Positions 1 to 7,885 of a DNA stretch of 64,000 nt are shown here, one piece after another (position 1 is the first letter of the stretch; every line of letters begins with the position of its first letter). A program made the translations under genes and the position numbers. Source of the stretch: an uncultured Spartobacteria bacterium (GTDB lineage Bacteria > Verrucomicrobiota > Verrucomicrobiia > Chthoniobacterales > Chthoniobacteraceae). The stretch covers positions 1 to 64,000 of the forward strand of contig CAIXGS010000054.1 in assembly GCA_903919125.1 (NCBI GenBank), in the 5' to 3' direction. The notes beneath the pieces are model-generated. The model did no database searches. It was given only the letters and a program-made list of their open reading frames with translations, and was not told where the DNA came from.

Positions 1-79
1 CTTTCACCCACGTGGACGCCAGCTTCCCCAGCGCACGCCCCAGCTCCGCAATGCCTGTCCGAGCTTTTGGGGCGTCAAA

Positions 80-97
80 GCGGAGCTAGGGCTCCGC
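80..97. other. Perfect inverted repeat (hairpin)
   Basis: GCGGAGC at 80-86 and GCTCCGC at 91-97 form a perfect 7 bp stem around a TAGG loop. No T-run follows, so it is not a typical intrinsic terminator, although it lies downstream of the minus-strand gene ending at 219. It may be a dispersed palindromic repeat or part of the end of a gene outside the window. Nothing else is recognisable in bases 1-218. Confidence 0.4.
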
Positions 98-218
98 GTT
101 CCCGGGAGAGAAGAACCAGTTTTCTTCAAGATTTGGTATGACTTAAGGTTGCCATCTCTTTTGAAGCGCGGGATCTCGCGCCTCTTGACAACCTCATGCC
201 ATTTATCCGCATCCCTTT

Positions 219-3200
219 TTACGGTTTGGCAAGCTGATGAATCGTTCCATGAAGCACCCGGTCGCCAATCTTCACCTCACAGCATTGTGTCGGGGCCAAG
301 TCGGGGACGTCCAAGGTGACGGTGCGCTTGTCTCCGCTTAATTCCACCTTGCGGATCGTAAGCTCATGCTCGTCGTAGTGGTTCGAACCATAATTCTTGC
401 TGCGTTTCAGCGACCAGACTTTGATGCTGCTGTTCGGGTCTGTCACCGGATCACTGAACTTGACACTCAGAGCGCCTTTTTTCGCGTGAAAAGCGAGCGG
501 CACCTGCGCAGGTGTCGCACCGCGGCGAATACGGTAGAAACCGCCGGGCGCCGTAGCGTTTCCAGCCCAAGCGAAAAGACCGCACGTATAAAGCGCACCA
601 TCGTTGGCAAATCGTCCCCGCATGATGCCAGTGGAGGAGGCGGGCATGGGCAGTTCGCACACCGCTCCTTGCCATTGGCCGTTCACCTCCTCATGCGGAA
701 CAATAAAGACTCGGCCCGTTCCATAGCTTATGTTGAGCAGGGATCCGCCGAGATTACCCCACGCGTTTTTCGGTACCCAAATCAGCTCTGCCGGACTGCG
801 GTCCTTGTTGTTGGTGATCCAAACCATCGGTTGCTCCATGGCTGTGTCCGATTCGTCCGTCACATTCGTATAGCCGTACATGTTACCGTAGAAGCCGCTT
901 GTTTTTACACGGTTGATCCGGTTCTTCGGTGTCCAAAACCCTTCCTGATCGGTTACAAAAAAAGTGCCGTCGTCGTTGAGGCATGTGCCGTTTGCAGCAC
1001 GGAAGCCAGTGGCGAGGATTTCCGTTCTGGAGCCATCGGCGCTTATTTTGAGTAAAGTGCCGTGCTGCGGAATCACGCTATCCGCGCCGTGCCGGCCAGA
1101 CTTTGCATAATAGAAATTGCCCGCATCATCGGTTTGGAGCCCCATCGCAAACTCATGGAAGTGCTCGGTAACCTGAGCGTCGTTATTGAAGCACTCGATG
1201 AAATCAGTTTCTCCATCGCCATTAAGGTCGACCAGCTTCGCGAGCTGATCCCTGCAAAGCACGAAAAGCTCACCGTTGCGAAACTTGACGCCGAGCGGCT
1301 GAAACAGGCCGCTTGCAATCCGCTTCCACGTCAGCGTTGCCGGCGCTTTTTCCATCAGGCCATCCACGCGCCACACATCGCCATTCCACATCGCGACCAC
1401 AGCCGCCCTTCCGTCCGGAGAGAAATCAAAGCCTCCTGGCCGCATCCAGCTGTGGAAGGGATTCTCGACGGGCAGCGGAAAATCATCGGTGATAAACGAC
1501 GCGTCTTCCCTGCCAGCCACGGAGGTTGTTGTCACGGTCTGAGGCCACTGGGCCGGCCCCCCGTGGGTGTAGGCGGCAAGATCAAGCGGCTCGGCGAAGT
1601 TTTGCGCCATCGTCTCGAGAGACGAAGGATCGGCGCGCGACAGGAAAACCCGCGTGCGTGCTCCCGACGGCAGCCGAGCGACCCAAAAGCCGTTTAACCG
1701 TTTCAACTCACCGCTTCCCTTCAAAACGACATTCATGCCCTCGGGAGCCACGCGGAGGAAAAGAGGCTGCGACGCCTCGCCGACAACCACGGTGCGTACA
1801 AGAATCGGCGTGGCACCGTAATCAATCCACGCGGGCGATTCGAGGACGCGCGTTCCATGGATTTCTGCAGCGAAGATTTGCTTGCTCTGATGTTTGTAGA
1901 GACCGAGGAAGCGCAACCCCGAAACCGGCCCGTACTTTTTCCCGTCTTTGGCCACAGCCCGCGTGTCTTCAAACTGACCGTTCAAACTCCAGCCCGGCTC
2001 TGCGGGCAAAACAAACTGCGGTTCTCCAGCGAGGTGCGTGTGCGTCCCGTGACTGCCGTCGAAGGCGATGCCTTTCCAGTCCACAAAGGCGCCGGTCGTG
2101 GCGGCGACGCTCGTCATTGTGTCGTGGTCGTAAATCATCCACGCGCGGCCCTTCGTCACGCCTCCGGCGCCTTCATCGAGGCGGATGGCGATGCCTTTTT
2201 GGGCAATATTGCCGGCCGACACCTCGAGCGTCCAAAACAACGCGTTCCCAAGCTCCATGCGTCGGTAGGGTGGCTGGGAGGTGTCAGCCTTTTCGACCTC
2301 TGCCCGCACCATTCCAAAAGGTAGATCCGAAAGATTCGCGTCCTTGAGCTGCGAAGGATTGTGGGGACGGAGGAAGGTTTCGCGGATGTACTGAATGACC
2401 GCGTACTTCTGCGCGGTTGTGTATTGAGGCTGAGCGACCATTTGTCCAAAACCTCGGGTGAGCGTAAGATACATTGAAAATGGGTCGCTTCCATTTTTGA
2501 ACTGCCCCTCGGCAAAACGCAGTGCGGTCGGCAGCGAGCCCGGTTGCTCCTTCGTGCCGTGGCAGACAGCGCAGAGCGCTTTGTAAATCGCGGCGCCTTC
2601 TTCCAACGTCTTCTCGTTCCACCCACGGACGACCTCTGCATGATCGCTGCGTTCGAGCGCTTGCACCCATCCGCTACCCCCTTCAATCACAGGCCTGTTT
2701 GCGCCTCTCGGCCTGTGGGTGAAATCCGGAGTATTGGCACCGGCGCCGCCGTCTTCAAACAGCGAGGCGATCTCGCCCTCTGCCAGGGCACGGTTCCAAA
2801 CCTTGACGAGGGAAACTTTTCCGTCGGCCAAGTCACCGGCAAAATTGGATGCGGCGCGGCCTACTTTAAAAACATGATCCTGTTGATCCGGCTTGCTGAA
2901 GTCTGCGCGCTCCGCGATCTGCTTGCCATCTAACCACAGGCGCGCGTTCCCACCGCTTACGCACAGGACTGCTGAATGCGGCTTGCCGTCATCGGCCCTA
3001 ACATCGGACTGCATCGCACCACGCCAGCCGATGTCGTAAACCAGCCTGCCGTTGCGAATAAAAAGCGCTTTTGCATTCGGCGACCATTTACCAACCGGCG
3101 CACACATCGAGAATAGGGTTCCTTCGCCTTTTGATTCAAATTGGACTATTGCCGTGAAGTCCGCTCCAAAATTGACTCCGGCATCTGGGAAATCGTGTGC

Positions 3201-3497
3201 GCCGTTGATGCACAGGGCGGGGACTTCTTCCGGGCCGCGCACGAGTTTGCCATCCGTCCACACCCGCAGGACAGGTGGGCCTTTCACTGGATGCTCGATT
3301 GCCAAGTCGTGAAATTCTCCCGCGTCGAAAGAAAGGACCAGATCATCGGCCATACGAATTTGAGCGCTGCCTTCGAGATGCAGCCGGTAATTCATCGGCC
3401 ACTCTGGCGCTGCGAGGGGAAGCGCATCCCGGGGAGTTTCGGACAAGGCGAGAAAAGGAACCAGGATGAAGGAGAGCAGGGGCCTGATGTCCGGCAT
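219..3497 (-). CDS. Secreted LamG / cytochrome c / beta-propeller protein (PVC heme-binding type)
   Basis: A 1092-residue exported protein. The start was placed at the ATG at 3497 because a signal peptide (MPDIRPLLSFILVPFLALS) follows it; the reading frame stays open further upstream but that part is low-complexity and glycine-rich. A LamG-like concanavalin A domain lies at about residues 95-250. A cytochrome c segment with one heme motif (CAVCH, near residue 308) follows, then a region resembling DUF6797 and a glucose/sorbosone-dehydrogenase-like propeller to the C-terminus. Members of this family are common in Verrucomicrobiota and Planctomycetota and are thought to act in periplasmic oxidation of sugars or polysaccharide products; the substrate is unknown. 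It stands alone, with an accessory region upstream. Confidence 0.85.
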   Translation of the reverse strand: MPDIRPLLSFILVPFLALSETPRDALPLAAPEWPMNYRLHLEGSAQIRMADDLVLSFDAGEFHDLAIEHPVKGPPVLRVWTDGKLVRGPEEVPALCINGAHDFPDAGVNFGADFTAIVQFESKGEGTLFSMCAPVGKWSPNAKALFIRNGRLVYDIGWRGAMQSDVRADDGKPHSAVLCVSGGNARLWLDGKQIAERADFSKPDQQDHVFKVGRAASNFAGDLADGKVSLVKVWNRALAEGEIASLFEDGGAGANTPDFTHRPRGANRPVIEGGSGWVQALERSDHAEVVRGWNEKTLEEGAAIYKALCAVCHGTKEQPGSLPTALRFAEGQFKNGSDPFSMYLTLTRGFGQMVAQPQYTTAQKYAVIQYIRETFLRPHNPSQLKDANLSDLPFGMVRAEVEKADTSQPPYRRMELGNALFWTLEVSAGNIAQKGIAIRLDEGAGGVTKGRAWMIYDHDTMTSVAATTGAFVDWKGIAFDGSHGTHTHLAGEPQFVLPAEPGWSLNGQFEDTRAVAKDGKKYGPVSGLRFLGLYKHQSKQIFAAEIHGTRVLESPAWIDYGATPILVRTVVVGEASQPLFLRVAPEGMNVVLKGSGELKRLNGFWVARLPSGARTRVFLSRADPSSLETMAQNFAEPLDLAAYTHGGPAQWPQTVTTTSVAGREDASFITDDFPLPVENPFHSWMRPGGFDFSPDGRAAVVAMWNGDVWRVDGLMEKAPATLTWKRIASGLFQPLGVKFRNGELFVLCRDQLAKLVDLNGDGETDFIECFNNDAQVTEHFHEFAMGLQTDDAGNFYYAKSGRHGADSVIPQHGTLLKISADGSRTEILATGFRAANGTCLNDDGTFFVTDQEGFWTPKNRINRVKTSGFYGNMYGYTNVTDESDTAMEQPMVWITNNKDRSPAELIWVPKNAWGNLGGSLLNISYGTGRVFIVPHEEVNGQWQGAVCELPMPASSTGIMRGRFANDGALYTCGLFAWAGNATAPGGFYRIRRGATPAQVPLAFHAKKGALSVKFSDPVTDPNSSIKVWSLKRSKNYGSNHYDEHELTIRKVELSGDKRTVTLDVPDLAPTQCCEVKIGDRVLHGTIHQLAKP

Positions 3498-4034
3498 ATA
3501 ATTTTTCGGTTGAAGAGGTTGTGGCGTGGAACGAGATTCCCCAATTTTAAATACCCTGACAACAGCAAATGATTTTAGCGCGCCCGGCGGTAACGGCACG
3601 CGCGAGTTGCGCACACGAGTGTCCGGGAGTGTCTGTCCCCGACGCTCTTCTTGGCCTCCCCCGCCACCACCCCCGATTCGGAGCGAAGTACAACGGTGCG
3701 GGAGGCTCGCGATTTTTTGCGGTTTTAGGGCACAAAGTTGGTTTATTTCCGCCGCAGAGAAGCCTTTTCTCTTGAGCACTCAGAAAGTCTTAAAACCCGT
3801 GTTATTCGAGGTGGTAAGCTGGGCGTACGAGCGAACGAGTCTTGTGGCGATAACGACCCAGCCGTTTGAGATTTGGCCTGATGTTAGGAAGTGAGCGTAA
3901 AGCACGATTACCTTTTTGGGCCGAGCTTGATGGGGGCTCGGGCTGTGGCAACTTCGACCCTGCCGCATTCCAGTCTGAAACGTTAATAAGTGTCGAACAT
4001 AGCCTGCTGTGTGCTACAGTTTCAAACAAACGGT
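3498..4034. other. Intergenic stretch without a convincing gene
   Basis: This 537 bp gap separates the secreted cytochrome gene from the AbiE locus. It holds one exact copy of the 14 bp seam repeat (3627-3640) and a small inverted repeat CCGAGC/GCTCGG at 3921-3941. Several open frames cross it but none has a recognisable product or ribosome binding site. Its last 40 bp must carry the promoter of the AbiEi-like gene; no strong -35/-10 pair was identified. Confidence 0.5.
3627..3640 (+). repeat. Seam repeat copy 1 (GAGTGTCTGTCCCC)
   Basis: An exact 14 bp copy of a repeat that recurs at module boundaries between 3.6 and 9.6 kb. This copy lies left of the AbiE and first Phd/PIN modules and is inverted relative to copy 2 at 6430-6443, so the two bracket that 2.8 kb segment. 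Confidence 0.85.
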
Positions 4035-4643
4035 ATGCGAGACTTCTCTGTAACCCAAAAAATTACCCAGTTCGCGAAGGATCGTGAATTGGTGAGTATT
4101 GCCGAACTCCGCTCCGCAGGGTTTGCGGATATGGAAGTATCGCGGCTTACGGCCTCGGGGATGCTTGAACGGATAGGCCGCGGAATTTATCGCTGCCCTG
4201 ATGCTCCCCTAACCGAGCACTTTGATCTCAAGGTCATTTTCTCCAGAAAAACGAATGCTGTTTTGGCACTTCTAAGTGCGCTTCGTTTTCATAAGGTCGG
4301 GACGCAGGCCCCACGGGAGGTTTGGCTTCAAATTCCGGCAAAAGACCGCGTTCCTGCTATTTCTTGGCCCCAGATTCGCGTGATTCGCTCCCGAACGGCA
4401 GCTGCCTTTACCGAGGGAGTTGTTCTGCACGAGCTGGAGGGGATCCAGGTACCCGTAACGACGCCGGCTAGAACAGTTGCAGATTGTTTCAAACACCGCA
4501 CTCAAGTCGGCATTGATACGTGTGTGGAAGCACTGCGAGAAGTCCTGCGAAGTGACCGTAATGTCATGCCGGAACTCACCCGCCACGCTCAGATGAACCG
4601 CGTATTCCAAGTGATGCAGCCTTACATGGAGGCGTTGGTATGA
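4035..4643 (+). CDS. AbiEi-family antitoxin / transcriptional regulator
   Basis: A protein of about 202 residues from the ATG at 4035 (an alternative ATG lies at 3990). The N-terminal ~70 residues match the winged-helix AbiEi antitoxin domain (SIAELRSAGF, then LERIGRGIYRCPD), which in characterised type IV AbiE systems binds the promoter and represses the operon. The C-terminal part carries the usual VTTPARTVADCF segment. Its TGA overlaps the toxin's ATG (ATGA at 4640-4643), the normal AbiE arrangement with antitoxin first. The frame is intact, whereas the partner toxin is broken, so this is an antitoxin left without a working toxin. Confidence 0.88.
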   Translation: MRDFSVTQKITQFAKDRELVSIAELRSAGFADMEVSRLTASGMLERIGRGIYRCPDAPLTEHFDLKVIFSRKTNAVLALLSALRFHKVGTQAPREVWLQIPAKDRVPAISWPQIRVIRSRTAAAFTEGVVLHELEGIQVPVTTPARTVADCFKHRTQVGIDTCVEALREVLRSDRNVMPELTRHAQMNRVFQVMQPYMEALV

Positions 4644-5535
4644 AAAATGCCGCCACTTCGATCCGGGGGCGCCTTCTTAATCTTTCACGGCTGAGCGGAT
4701 TGCCCTTTAATGGTGTTTTGGAGCAGTGCGCGATAGGGCGTTTTTTGTGGAGGCTCAGTCAGAGTCGAGACCGAAGCCGGTTCATTCTGAAGGGAGCTCA
4801 ACTCTTTCGGCTTTGGAGTAGTGACCTGCACAGGCCCACTCGGGACATAGACCTGCTTGGCTACGGAGACTCTGACGCGACTTAGTTTGTTCGTAGATTT
4901 ACAGAGCTTCTGGAAGCAGGTGGGCATTTTGAAGACGGTCTTGTCTGGGGGCCTGTCAAAACCGAATCAATCCGTAATGAAATGGGTTATGGAGGAGTAC
5001 GTGTGCTCTTACTGGCCAGACTGGACGGAGCGCGAATTCCGCTGCAGGTGGACGTGGGATTTGGCGATGCCGTTACGCCTAATCCCAGAGAATCAGTCTG
5101 GGAGGGCCTGCTGGGTTTTCCTTCAGCAGAATTACTGGTTTATCCTCCCGAGACAGTTGTCGCTGAAAAACTCGAAGCCGCAGTGCTGTTGGGCCTCCGC
5201 AATAGTCGGATGAAAGATTTTTTAATCTGTATTGGCTGAGCTGCAACATGGAGTTTCAGCTAGCAACGCTTTGCGCGGCGGTCCGGGCGACATTTGAGAC
5301 GAAAGGAACGGCCTTGCCTGAGATGATTCCGGTGGCCCTGACCGAGACCTTTTCATCCGAGCACAGCAAGGTGACCCAGTGGGAGGCATTTCTCAGGAAG
5401 AGCAAACTCCCAGCGGGGGGACTAAAAGAGGTTGCCGTCAGGCTCCGGGCTTTCCTCACTCCCGTGCTCTTTCCCCCGTTGAATTTGGAACTGATGGTTT
5501 GGCGCCCGGGCTCAGGATGGAAGCCAGTGGACTAA
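4640..5535 (+). pseudogene. AbiEii-family nucleotidyltransferase toxin, disrupted by a stop and a frameshift
   Basis: Joined across two lesions, this encodes about 298 residues that read as a complete AbiEii/AbiGii nucleotidyltransferase, the toxin of type IV AbiE systems. The first part ends LKGAQLFRLW...RDIDLLGYGD, containing the nucleotidyltransferase core. An in-frame TAG at 4883-4885 interrupts it, and the same frame resumes at once with recognisable AbiEii sequence (YGGVRV, IPLQVDVGFGDAVTP, YPPETVVAEKLEA, NSRMKDF). At the six-T run 5218-5223 one T appears to be missing; adding it joins the frame to NLYWLSCNMEFQLA and on to the TAA at 5533. As written only an 81-residue N-terminal piece would be made. 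Sequencing error is possible for the T-run but less so for the TAG. Confidence 0.85.
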
Positions 5536-5748
5536 AATCTGGACCGCCACTTCGCTGGGGTCTTCTAGGTCTTTGAGCAAGATCGGGAGCAGTTTTACAG
5601 CTCTTCGTTACGCATCGATCAGCGAATCCCAAAGTGTCTCTCCCTTGCAGCCCACTTTGTCCCACGTTTCCCATCCGATGCACTGAATTTCGGTTCGCCT
5701 TTCTAAAAGACTTTGCAAAACCGTTCGTCTTTCTAAAGTGGTCATTAT

Positions 5749-5761
5749 ATAGTCAAACTAT
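5749..5761. promoter_or_regulatory. Inverted repeat at an antitoxin start codon, candidate operator
   Basis: ATAGT-CAA-ACTAT is a perfect 5 bp inverted repeat with a 3 bp spacer that runs into the ATG at 5760. Phd/YefM antitoxins usually repress their own operon by binding short palindromes of this kind; that this repeat does so is inferred from position only. Confidence 0.4.
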
Positions 5762-5987
5762 GGAAATGAGCGTTTCTGAGTTCAAAGCGAAATGCCTCGC
5801 GATTGTGGAGGACATCGCAAACAAAAAAGAGCGGGTGGTAATCACCCGGTACGGACGCGCCGCAGCCGAGGTTATTCCATTCACAGGCGCTACAGGCACG
5901 CCTCTCTTCGGGCGCGCTACCCATACGACCAAGATTCTGGGAGACCTCACCAGCACGGGGGAAACTTGGAATGCAGAATCTTGCTAA
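5760..5987 (+). CDS. Phd/YefM-type antitoxin, module 1
   Basis: A 75-residue protein. The N-terminal half has the Phd/YefM pattern (MSVSEFKAKCLAIVEDI, then VVITRYGRAAAEVIPF), which forms a DNA-binding dimer. The C-terminal tail would wrap around and neutralise the toxin. The start at 5760 was chosen because the family begins at that methionine; the open frame upstream has no family resemblance. The 3' end overlaps the following PIN toxin gene by 17 bp, which implies coupled translation. Function inferred: autorepressor and antidote of the PIN nuclease. Confidence 0.9.
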   Translation: MEMSVSEFKAKCLAIVEDIANKKERVVITRYGRAAAEVIPFTGATGTPLFGRATHTTKILGDLTSTGETWNAESC

Positions 5988-6378
5988 CATCGGGGCGGCA
6001 GTGCTCGACACGCACGCTTGGCTTTGGATAAGTGCTGGCGCTCCCGAGGCCGTCGCAACGGCCACCTTCCGAGGTCGCTGCATTGTGTCGGCCATTTCTG
6101 TCTGGGAAGTTTCGATGCTGGCTGAAAAAGGCCGCTTGGAACTCGCCCCCGACTTGGATGTTTGGATTTCAAACAACCTCACTGCCCCTGTGGAATTGGA
6201 GCCAATCTCGCCGGCAATTTGCATCGCCAGTTGTCGCCTGCTGGAATTTCATGGAGATCCAGCCGACCGACTGATTGTCGCCACAGCAATTACTCTCGGA
6301 CTTCCCTTGATTACCGCGGACAAAAAAATCATCGCGTGGAACCAATCCCAGGCTCGCCTTCAAATTTTGAGTCTTTGA
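5971..6378 (+). CDS. VapC-like PIN-domain toxin, module 1
   Basis: A 135-residue PIN-domain ribonuclease. All four acidic metal ligands are present: D13 (VLDTHAWLW), E46 (SVWEVSML), D99 (DPADRLIVATA) and D117 (LITADKKI). The DTHAWLW form is typical of the VapC subgroup paired with Phd-like antitoxins. The family cleaves structured RNA, often tRNA; the target here is unknown. It overlaps the upstream antitoxin and looks intact. It shares domain architecture but modest sequence identity with the second PIN protein at 8947-9348. Confidence 0.92.
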   Translation: MQNLANIGAAVLDTHAWLWISAGAPEAVATATFRGRCIVSAISVWEVSMLAEKGRLELAPDLDVWISNNLTAPVELEPISPAICIASCRLLEFHGDPADRLIVATAITLGLPLITADKKIIAWNQSQARLQILSL

Positions 6379-6416
6379 AAGGAACGATCCGTACTCACCC
6401 ACCCCTGTGAAAGACT

Positions 6417-6734
6417 TTAACGAGACGAGGGGGACAGACACTCACTCACCACCCCGACCAACGTGATCGAGCCCACCTGTACCGACACCGGATACTCCAC
6501 CTCCACACGCTCCGTGATCGGATGCCCGTTCACCAGCGTCCCACCACCAAGGTCTTCCACCTGCATCCGCTCCCCCGCGAGCCACAACCAAGCGTGTCTG
6601 GCGGCTACATCGTCACCGGCAATCGTGAACACATCAGCCGCCTCTTCCGTGCCGATCACAAACTGGGTCTCCCCAGAGTCAACCGCGCTCAATATCCCAC
6701 TGGGGCCGTGAAGAGTGAGGGACCATTGTTTCAT
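6417..6734 (-). CDS. Small FHA-domain protein whose 3' end runs into a seam repeat
   Basis: A 105-residue protein that is little more than one forkhead-associated domain: FVIGTEEAAD, then DDVAARHAWLWL in the phosphothreonine-binding loop and GGTLVNGHPI. The consensus SxxH appears as AARHA, so the conserved serine is replaced by alanine. The last codons (SECLSP) are encoded by the repeat at 6430-6443, which suggests the original 3' end was replaced when the repeat arrived. FHA domains read serine/threonine kinase signalling or secretion systems; no kinase lies nearby. The start at 6734 was chosen because the FHA fold begins there. Confidence 0.65.
   Translation of the reverse strand: MKQWSLTLHGPSGILSAVDSGETQFVIGTEEAADVFTIAGDDVAARHAWLWLAGERMQVEDLGGGTLVNGHPITERVEVEYPVSVQVGSITLVGVVSECLSPSSR
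6430..6443 (-). repeat. Seam repeat copy 2 (GGGGACAGACACTC)
   Basis: The exact reverse complement of copy 1. It lies 51 bp after the first PIN toxin stop and inside the 3' end of the FHA reading frame. Confidence 0.85.
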
Positions 6735-6870
6735 CAGCGTTACACTTACCGAAATAGACGAAGTGAGCAAGCCGGTGCTGGAGAACGTCGTAAGTCCAAA
6801 GTACAGGAACTCGATGCACGCAAGAGCACACTGAAGAAATCGCGCTGGGGGAGCAAAAAGCAAATTCCAC

Positions 6871-6889
6871 GCCTGACTTCAAGTCAGGC
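6871..6889. promoter_or_regulatory. 19 bp palindrome between divergent genes
   Basis: GCCTGACTT-C-AAGTCAGGC is a perfect 9 bp inverted repeat around one base, between the FHA gene (minus) and the PhzF gene (plus). A regulator-binding site or a dispersed palindrome are both possible. No regulator gene is adjacent. Confidence 0.4.
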
Positions 6890-7061
6890 CGGGTAAAGGA
6901 GAGAGTTGCTACGCCCCCATGACGGCTCAAGGCGTCAACGTCGCGCGCAAGTCCGACAAGAAAGCCACCGGTTCGCAGGCTGGAGACACGCAGGGAAAAG
7001 ATACTTTCTCCTCGGGCAATGTCGTAGACAATGAATTTACCGCTCCGAATGGAGTGATGAT

Positions 7062-7853
7062 ATGAGCCAGACAATCCACATCATCGACGCTTTCACCGAC
7101 AAACCATTCGGCGGCAATCCCGCTGCCGTTTGTCTGCTCAAACACCCCGCTGACGAACAGTGGATGAAACTCGTCGCGCGGGAGATGAACCTTTCGGAGA
7201 CCGCATTCCTTTATCCAATCGAAGGAGGCTTCTCGCTGCGATGGCTGACTCCAGCGGTGGAAGTGAAGCTCTGCGGCCACGCTACGCTGGCGAGCGCCTT
7301 CACACTCTGGGAGACCGGCGTGTTGAAGCCCGATGAAGCAGCGCGCTTTCACACCCTAAGCGGGTGGCTGACCTGCTGGAGAGAAGTCGACTGGATTGCC
7401 ATGGATTTTCCTGCGAAAAGCTGCGCCCCATGCGCGCCTCCCGTTGGTCTCGCCGTAGCCTTGGGCTGCGAGCTCATCGCTTGTGGTCTCAACGGCATGG
7501 ATTATCTCGTGGAGGTGGCAACCGAAACGGTGCTGCGAGGGTTGAAGCCCAATTTCTCGGCACTCTCGCTCCTGCCCGTGCGCGGAGTCATCGTTACCTG
7601 CCGGAGCGAATCGCTTGAGCACGATTTCCTTTCCCGTTTCTTTGCTCCGGCGGCGGGCGTAAATGAAGATCCCGTGACCGGTTCCGCCCATTGTGCCCTA
7701 GGTCCATATTGGCAGGCAAAACTCGGCAAGGCGCACTTCACCGCCTACCAAGCCAGCGAGCGCGGCGGCATCGTGAAGCTAAGTGTGCAAGGCGAGCGTG
7801 TGCTGCTGCGCGGACAGGCCTTGATGATGAGCAGGGCAGAGCTGCTGTGTTGA
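7062..7853 (+). CDS. PhzF-family isomerase/epimerase
   Basis: A 263-residue protein with the PhzF double-hotdog pattern: FTDKPFGGNPAAV near the N-terminus, catalytic-type glutamate E46 in NLSETAFL, CGHATLASA in the middle and DPVTGSAHC in the C-terminal half. In phenazine producers PhzF isomerises trans-2,3-dihydro-3-hydroxyanthranilate; most relatives have unknown small-molecule substrates. No other phenazine gene is present, so the metabolic role is open. A GGAG at 7051-7054 precedes the ATG. It sits alone between two seam repeats. Confidence 0.9.
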   Translation: MSQTIHIIDAFTDKPFGGNPAAVCLLKHPADEQWMKLVAREMNLSETAFLYPIEGGFSLRWLTPAVEVKLCGHATLASAFTLWETGVLKPDEAARFHTLSGWLTCWREVDWIAMDFPAKSCAPCAPPVGLAVALGCELIACGLNGMDYLVEVATETVLRGLKPNFSALSLLPVRGVIVTCRSESLEHDFLSRFFAPAAGVNEDPVTGSAHCALGPYWQAKLGKAHFTAYQASERGGIVKLSVQGERVLLRGQALMMSRAELLC

Positions 7854-7863
7854 GGGGCCGGAA

Positions 7864-7876
7864 GGGACAGACACTT
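7864..7876 (-). repeat. Seam repeat copy 3 (GGGACAGACACTT)
   Basis: A 13 bp copy just after the PhzF stop and 10 bp from the stop of the DUF1553 fragment. It forms an inverted pair with copy 4. Confidence 0.8.
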
Positions 7877-7885
7877 TTGCCCCCT

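Noticed and set aside
366-1697. Long plus-strand open frames opposite the first gene
   Set aside because: They lie entirely antisense to a clear coding sequence with protein motifs and have no family resemblance of their own.
2156-2686. Alternative minus-strand frames of over 120 codons inside the first gene
   Set aside because: Off-frame shadows of a high-GC coding region; arginine/serine-rich composition with no motifs.
6919-7065. A 48-codon open frame overlapping the PhzF start by ATGA
   Set aside because: The overlap looks like translational coupling, but the peptide has no recognisable family, lacks a ribosome binding site and sits in a rearranged region. Not strong enough to list as a gene.
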